A stretch of 8,134 nt of DNA. Source: Candidatus Hodarchaeota archaeon. Its GTDB lineage: Archaea > Asgardarchaeota > Heimdallarchaeia > Hodarchaeales > YT1-057. The translations under genes were made by a program, and so were the position numbers. Below are positions 6,551 through 8,134 of the stretch, piece by piece; position 1 is the stretch's first letter; each line of letters begins with the position of its first letter. The notes beneath the pieces are model-generated. The model was not told the origin of the DNA and did not search any database. It saw only the letters and a list, made by a program, of their open reading frames with translations. Location of the stretch: contig JAEOTI010000294.1 of NCBI GenBank assembly GCA_016839955.1, positions 1-8,134 of the forward strand, read 5' to 3'.

Positions 6551-6664
6551 TTAAGTAGAAGCTAGGGCAATAGAATTTTGTTTAATCATGGGAGACCATT
6601 TGACAATTAGGGACAGGTGACAGAGAGGACAATCAGAGGGATTGCTTTCTTTGTGGTGGGAGAA
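6551..6664 (-). pseudogene. Remnant of the 3' end of a CPLCH zinc-knuckle gene (copy A)
   Basis: Minus-strand codons from 6664 to the TAA at 6551-6553 read FSHHKESNPSDCPLCHLS followed by LIVKWSPMIKQNSIALAST. A TGA (6667-6665) closes the frame upstream and no good start exists, so this is a tail without a body. It is homologous to the gene end at 8086-8134. Most codon differences between the two are synonymous in exactly this frame (AAT/AAC, CCC/CCA, TGT/TGC, CCT/CCC, CTC/CTT, CAC/CAT, CTG/CTC, CAA/CAG, TCT/TCC), so the stretch was once translated. The CPLCH core with preceding histidines suggests a zinc-binding end. I do not recognise the parent family. It lies between the beta-helix gene and the acetyltransferase. 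Confidence 0.6.
6561..6643 (-). repeat. Direct repeat, copy A
   Basis: This stretch aligns without gaps to 8051-8133, shifted by exactly 1490 bases. Over the best 60 bases (6571-6630 against 8061-8120) I count 47 identities. The two copies bracket the beta-helix gene. Confidence 0.75.
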
Positions 6665-6763
6665 TCACATCTTAGACTTGAAGCAGTACCAATAATCACA
6701 TTGGGACCAGCCAGTGTGAGAGATAGTGACACGAGTTTTAAGGTGCGGATAAAGGAACAGAAT
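6665..6763. other. Unassigned stretch between gene remnant and beta-helix gene
   Basis: About 100 bases of visibly higher GC than the flanking DNA, open in at least one frame on each strand. The minus strand can be read as SLTLAGPNVIIGTASSLRCD with continuation to a TAA at 6607, one frame away from the CPLCH tail; the + strand has a 63-codon frame with GTG at 6617. The minus reading could be a frameshifted upstream piece of the broken zinc-knuckle gene, but this part has no counterpart in the window for comparison. Confidence 0.3.
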
Positions 6764-7999
6764 CTATATCTTACTCCGTCTCATGTGAAGAACGATGACA
6801 GAGAGTGAAATGAGCCCAAAGAAGAAGAAATCTACATTGTAATCAGAAGAAGCTGAGGTATATGTATATGATTTAGATGATGTAAATTCACATAATAAAA
6901 TAGGAATCTGGAAAGGATCTATCATCAAAGGGAAAGGATCTTCATTATCTCCCCCATCAATTGAATATGGAGTATCCCCAACTTGATCGTTATTACTGTC
7001 ATTACCAGTGTAATCGCCCCAATAATTTCCATGGGTGCCGTTGTGCCATGTATTTGCTCTATTTGAAAATATTTGGTATCTATTTTGTTGTATACTATTA
7101 AAAAAGAGTAGATTGTTACTGGAAGACTGCAGCGAGAACCCATATTTATTGTTGCAGGTGGCAATATTATTGGTCATAGTATTGAAATAAGCATGATGAT
7201 AAAGATTGAACCCATTACCGTAATTGGCATTAGCAATGTTGTGGATCAATGTATTATGATCGGCTTCCAGAAGCCGGAGCCCATCATCGTAATTGTTGCT
7301 GGCACTATTGTTAATTAAACTATTGTTCCCACAAAACTTCAATCGAATACCAATTCCATTCTTGTAAGCATTGTTGTATATCAGTGAATTATTACTGGAA
7401 AAAAATAGCAGATAGAACCCTTCAAGTCCATTATTGTTAGCGTCGTTATTGGTTAGTGTGTTGTGACTGGACTCCCACAAACAAAAACCCCCACCATTGT
7501 AGGAAGCAATATTATTGGTAAGGGTATTGTTACTAATATAATTGGGGTTATATCTGTCATAAGATAGATAGAATCCATAATAATAGCAGTAGGAAGCGGA
7601 ATTACCAATTAAAACATTATGACAGGATAATTCAAAACGAAATCCATAAGCCCATTTAAATGCAACATTGTCTTTGATAATACCATTAGTGACATTAAAG
7701 AAGAAAAATCCGTATTTATTATTACTCCCTGTTCCATCAACTGTCACATTCCGAAGAATGAAATATTCAGTTGTATTCCGTATTTCTACTCCATGGTTAC
7801 TGCTTGTGGTGATGGTATAATTCTCAATAATGTATGGATCATTTTTAGTACCCTCACCTTTGTTAGCAAACGCAGCTAATTGTTCGTTTCCATGAATATA
7901 AATGGGTGAATCTGATGTACTAAGGGTTAAACTTTTTCCTTGGAGTATTGCTAATGTGAAGCTACATAATATTACAAGAATCAAAATCTGGGTTCGCAA
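6764..7999 (-). CDS. Secreted right-handed beta-helix (NosD-like) surface protein with C-terminal anchor
   Basis: The 411-residue protein begins with a hydrophobic signal segment (ILILVILCSFTLAILQ, 5-20) and ends with a membrane helix (389-406) and basic tail RRSKI, so it is exported and probably anchored in the cytoplasmic membrane facing outward. Between them, KGEGTKNDPYIIENYTI and HGVEIRNTTEYFILRN are the usual entry to a parallel beta-helix. About nine coils of 22-24 residues follow, of pattern N-x-L-x-x-N-x-A-x-x-N-x-x-x-G-(F/L)-x-L, rich in asparagine ladders. After the helix, GNYWGDY (324-330) and the Asp/Asn-rich loop NDSNNDQVGDTPY are the common NosD-type closing motif and may bind calcium. 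Such proteins often bind or cleave polysaccharides, but no catalytic site is evident. The start is TTG 7999: TAA stands directly upstream and no ATG lies near; the TTG at 7984 is an alternative. Confidence 0.88.
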   Translation of the reverse strand: MRTQILILVILCSFTLAILQGKSLTLSTSDSPIYIHGNEQLAAFANKGEGTKNDPYIIENYTITTSSNHGVEIRNTTEYFILRNVTVDGTGSNNKYGFFFFNVTNGIIKDNVAFKWAYGFRFELSCHNVLIGNSASYCYYYGFYLSYDRYNPNYISNNTLTNNIASYNGGGFCLWESSHNTLTNNDANNNGLEGFYLLFFSSNNSLIYNNAYKNGIGIRLKFCGNNSLINNSASNNYDDGLRLLEADHNTLIHNIANANYGNGFNLYHHAYFNTMTNNIATCNNKYGFSLQSSSNNLLFFNSIQQNRYQIFSNRANTWHNGTHGNYWGDYTGNDSNNDQVGDTPYSIDGGDNEDPFPLMIDPFQIPILLCEFTSSKSYTYTSASSDYNVDFFFFGLISLSVIVLHMRRSKI

Positions 8000-8034
8000 T
8001 TAAATCACTGAATAGGTATTCAATAGTTGGTTTT

Positions 8035-8043
8035 CTATTTAAG
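8035..8043 (-). promoter_or_regulatory. Possible TATA box of the beta-helix gene
   Basis: CTTAAATAG on the minus strand is centred 40 bases ahead of the TTG start and would give a leader of about 15 bases. It lies just behind the repeat copy B, so the promoter could have been formed from the tail of the duplicated gene. Confidence 0.35.
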
Positions 8044-8050
8044 ATTTGAG

Positions 8051-8133
8051 GATAAAGGAATGGAATCCTGTTCAATCATGGGAGATCATTCGACAATCTG
8101 GGAGAGATGACAAAGGGGGCATTCTTCTGGGTT
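8051..8133 (-). repeat. Direct repeat, copy B
   Basis: Partner of the copy at 6561-6643. Similarity fades at both ends of the ungapped alignment (about 6 of 10 identities at 8051-8060 and 5 of 10 at 8121-8130); the right edge of the window prevents seeing whether it resumes. Confidence 0.75.
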
Positions 8134-8134
8134 G
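8086..8134 (-). CDS. 3' end of a gene with a CPLCH zinc-knuckle tail (copy B), rest outside window
   Basis: A minus-strand frame enters from the right edge and reads NPEECPLCHLSQIVE before TGA (8088-8086). Only 15 residues are visible, so the function cannot be named; CPLCH suggests a zinc-binding tail. Relative to copy A the frame continues past this TGA as SPMIEQDSIPLSS, still matching codon by codon with synonymous changes, so the stop corresponds to a Trp codon in copy A and may be recent. The gene would lie upstream of, and in the same direction as, the beta-helix gene, with about 86 bases between its stop and that gene's TTG. Confidence 0.5.
   Translation of the reverse strand, partial: NPEECPLCHLSQIVE

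Noticed and set aside
6617..6808. A + strand frame of 63 codons starting with GTG
   Set aside because: It overlaps the 3' end of the beta-helix gene and the coding remnant on the other strand, has no clear ribosome binding site, and the codon-position signature of the repeat supports the minus strand.
7080..7700. Repeated AT-rich motifs that could suggest a CRISPR or tandem DNA repeat
   Set aside because: They are the imperfect 22-24 residue coils of the beta-helix protein; units are not identical and there are no spacers.

Overview
The window looks archaeal. The evidence is a family-B DNA polymerase of archaeal type carrying an intein, TATA-like boxes about 25 bases ahead of probable start sites, oligo-T stretches behind genes, and a secreted right-handed beta-helix protein of the NosD-like kind common in archaea. 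The genome is AT-rich and uses TTG or GTG starts in several genes. An Asgard or other large-genome archaeal lineage is plausible, but this is inference; nothing here fixes the phylum.

Layout. Bases 3-1358 (+) are the 3' part of a polymerase gene that enters from the left edge: the end of an intein (3-503), then the C-terminal extein with the rest of motif B, motif C and the thumb. The extein resembles archaeal PolB2, in which one catalytic aspartate of motif C is missing. A 414-base gap with oligo-T stretches and promoter-like sequences follows. Next on the + strand come a fused uroporphyrinogen-III methyltransferase / uroporphyrinogen-III synthase (1773-3185), which serves tetrapyrrole (siroheme, heme or cobalamin) synthesis, and an M32-family zinc carboxypeptidase (3293-4810).

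From 4811 on, every gene is on the minus strand. A two-gene cassette (5491 down to 4824) holds a minimal nucleotidyltransferase and, overlapping it by four bases, a 55-residue charged helical protein with a strong ribosome binding site. Then come a GNAT acetyltransferase with a long N-terminal region (6473-5676) and a secreted, C-terminally anchored beta-helix protein (7999-6764). The beta-helix gene lies between two diverged copies of the 3' end of another gene, which encodes a CPLCH zinc-knuckle-like tail. One copy (6551-6664) is a remnant; the other (8086-8134) is the end of a gene entering from the right edge.

The genes do not form one pathway. The left part is housekeeping or metabolic; the right part is accessory in character, with the nucleotidyltransferase pair and the duplicated gene end as its most unusual elements.
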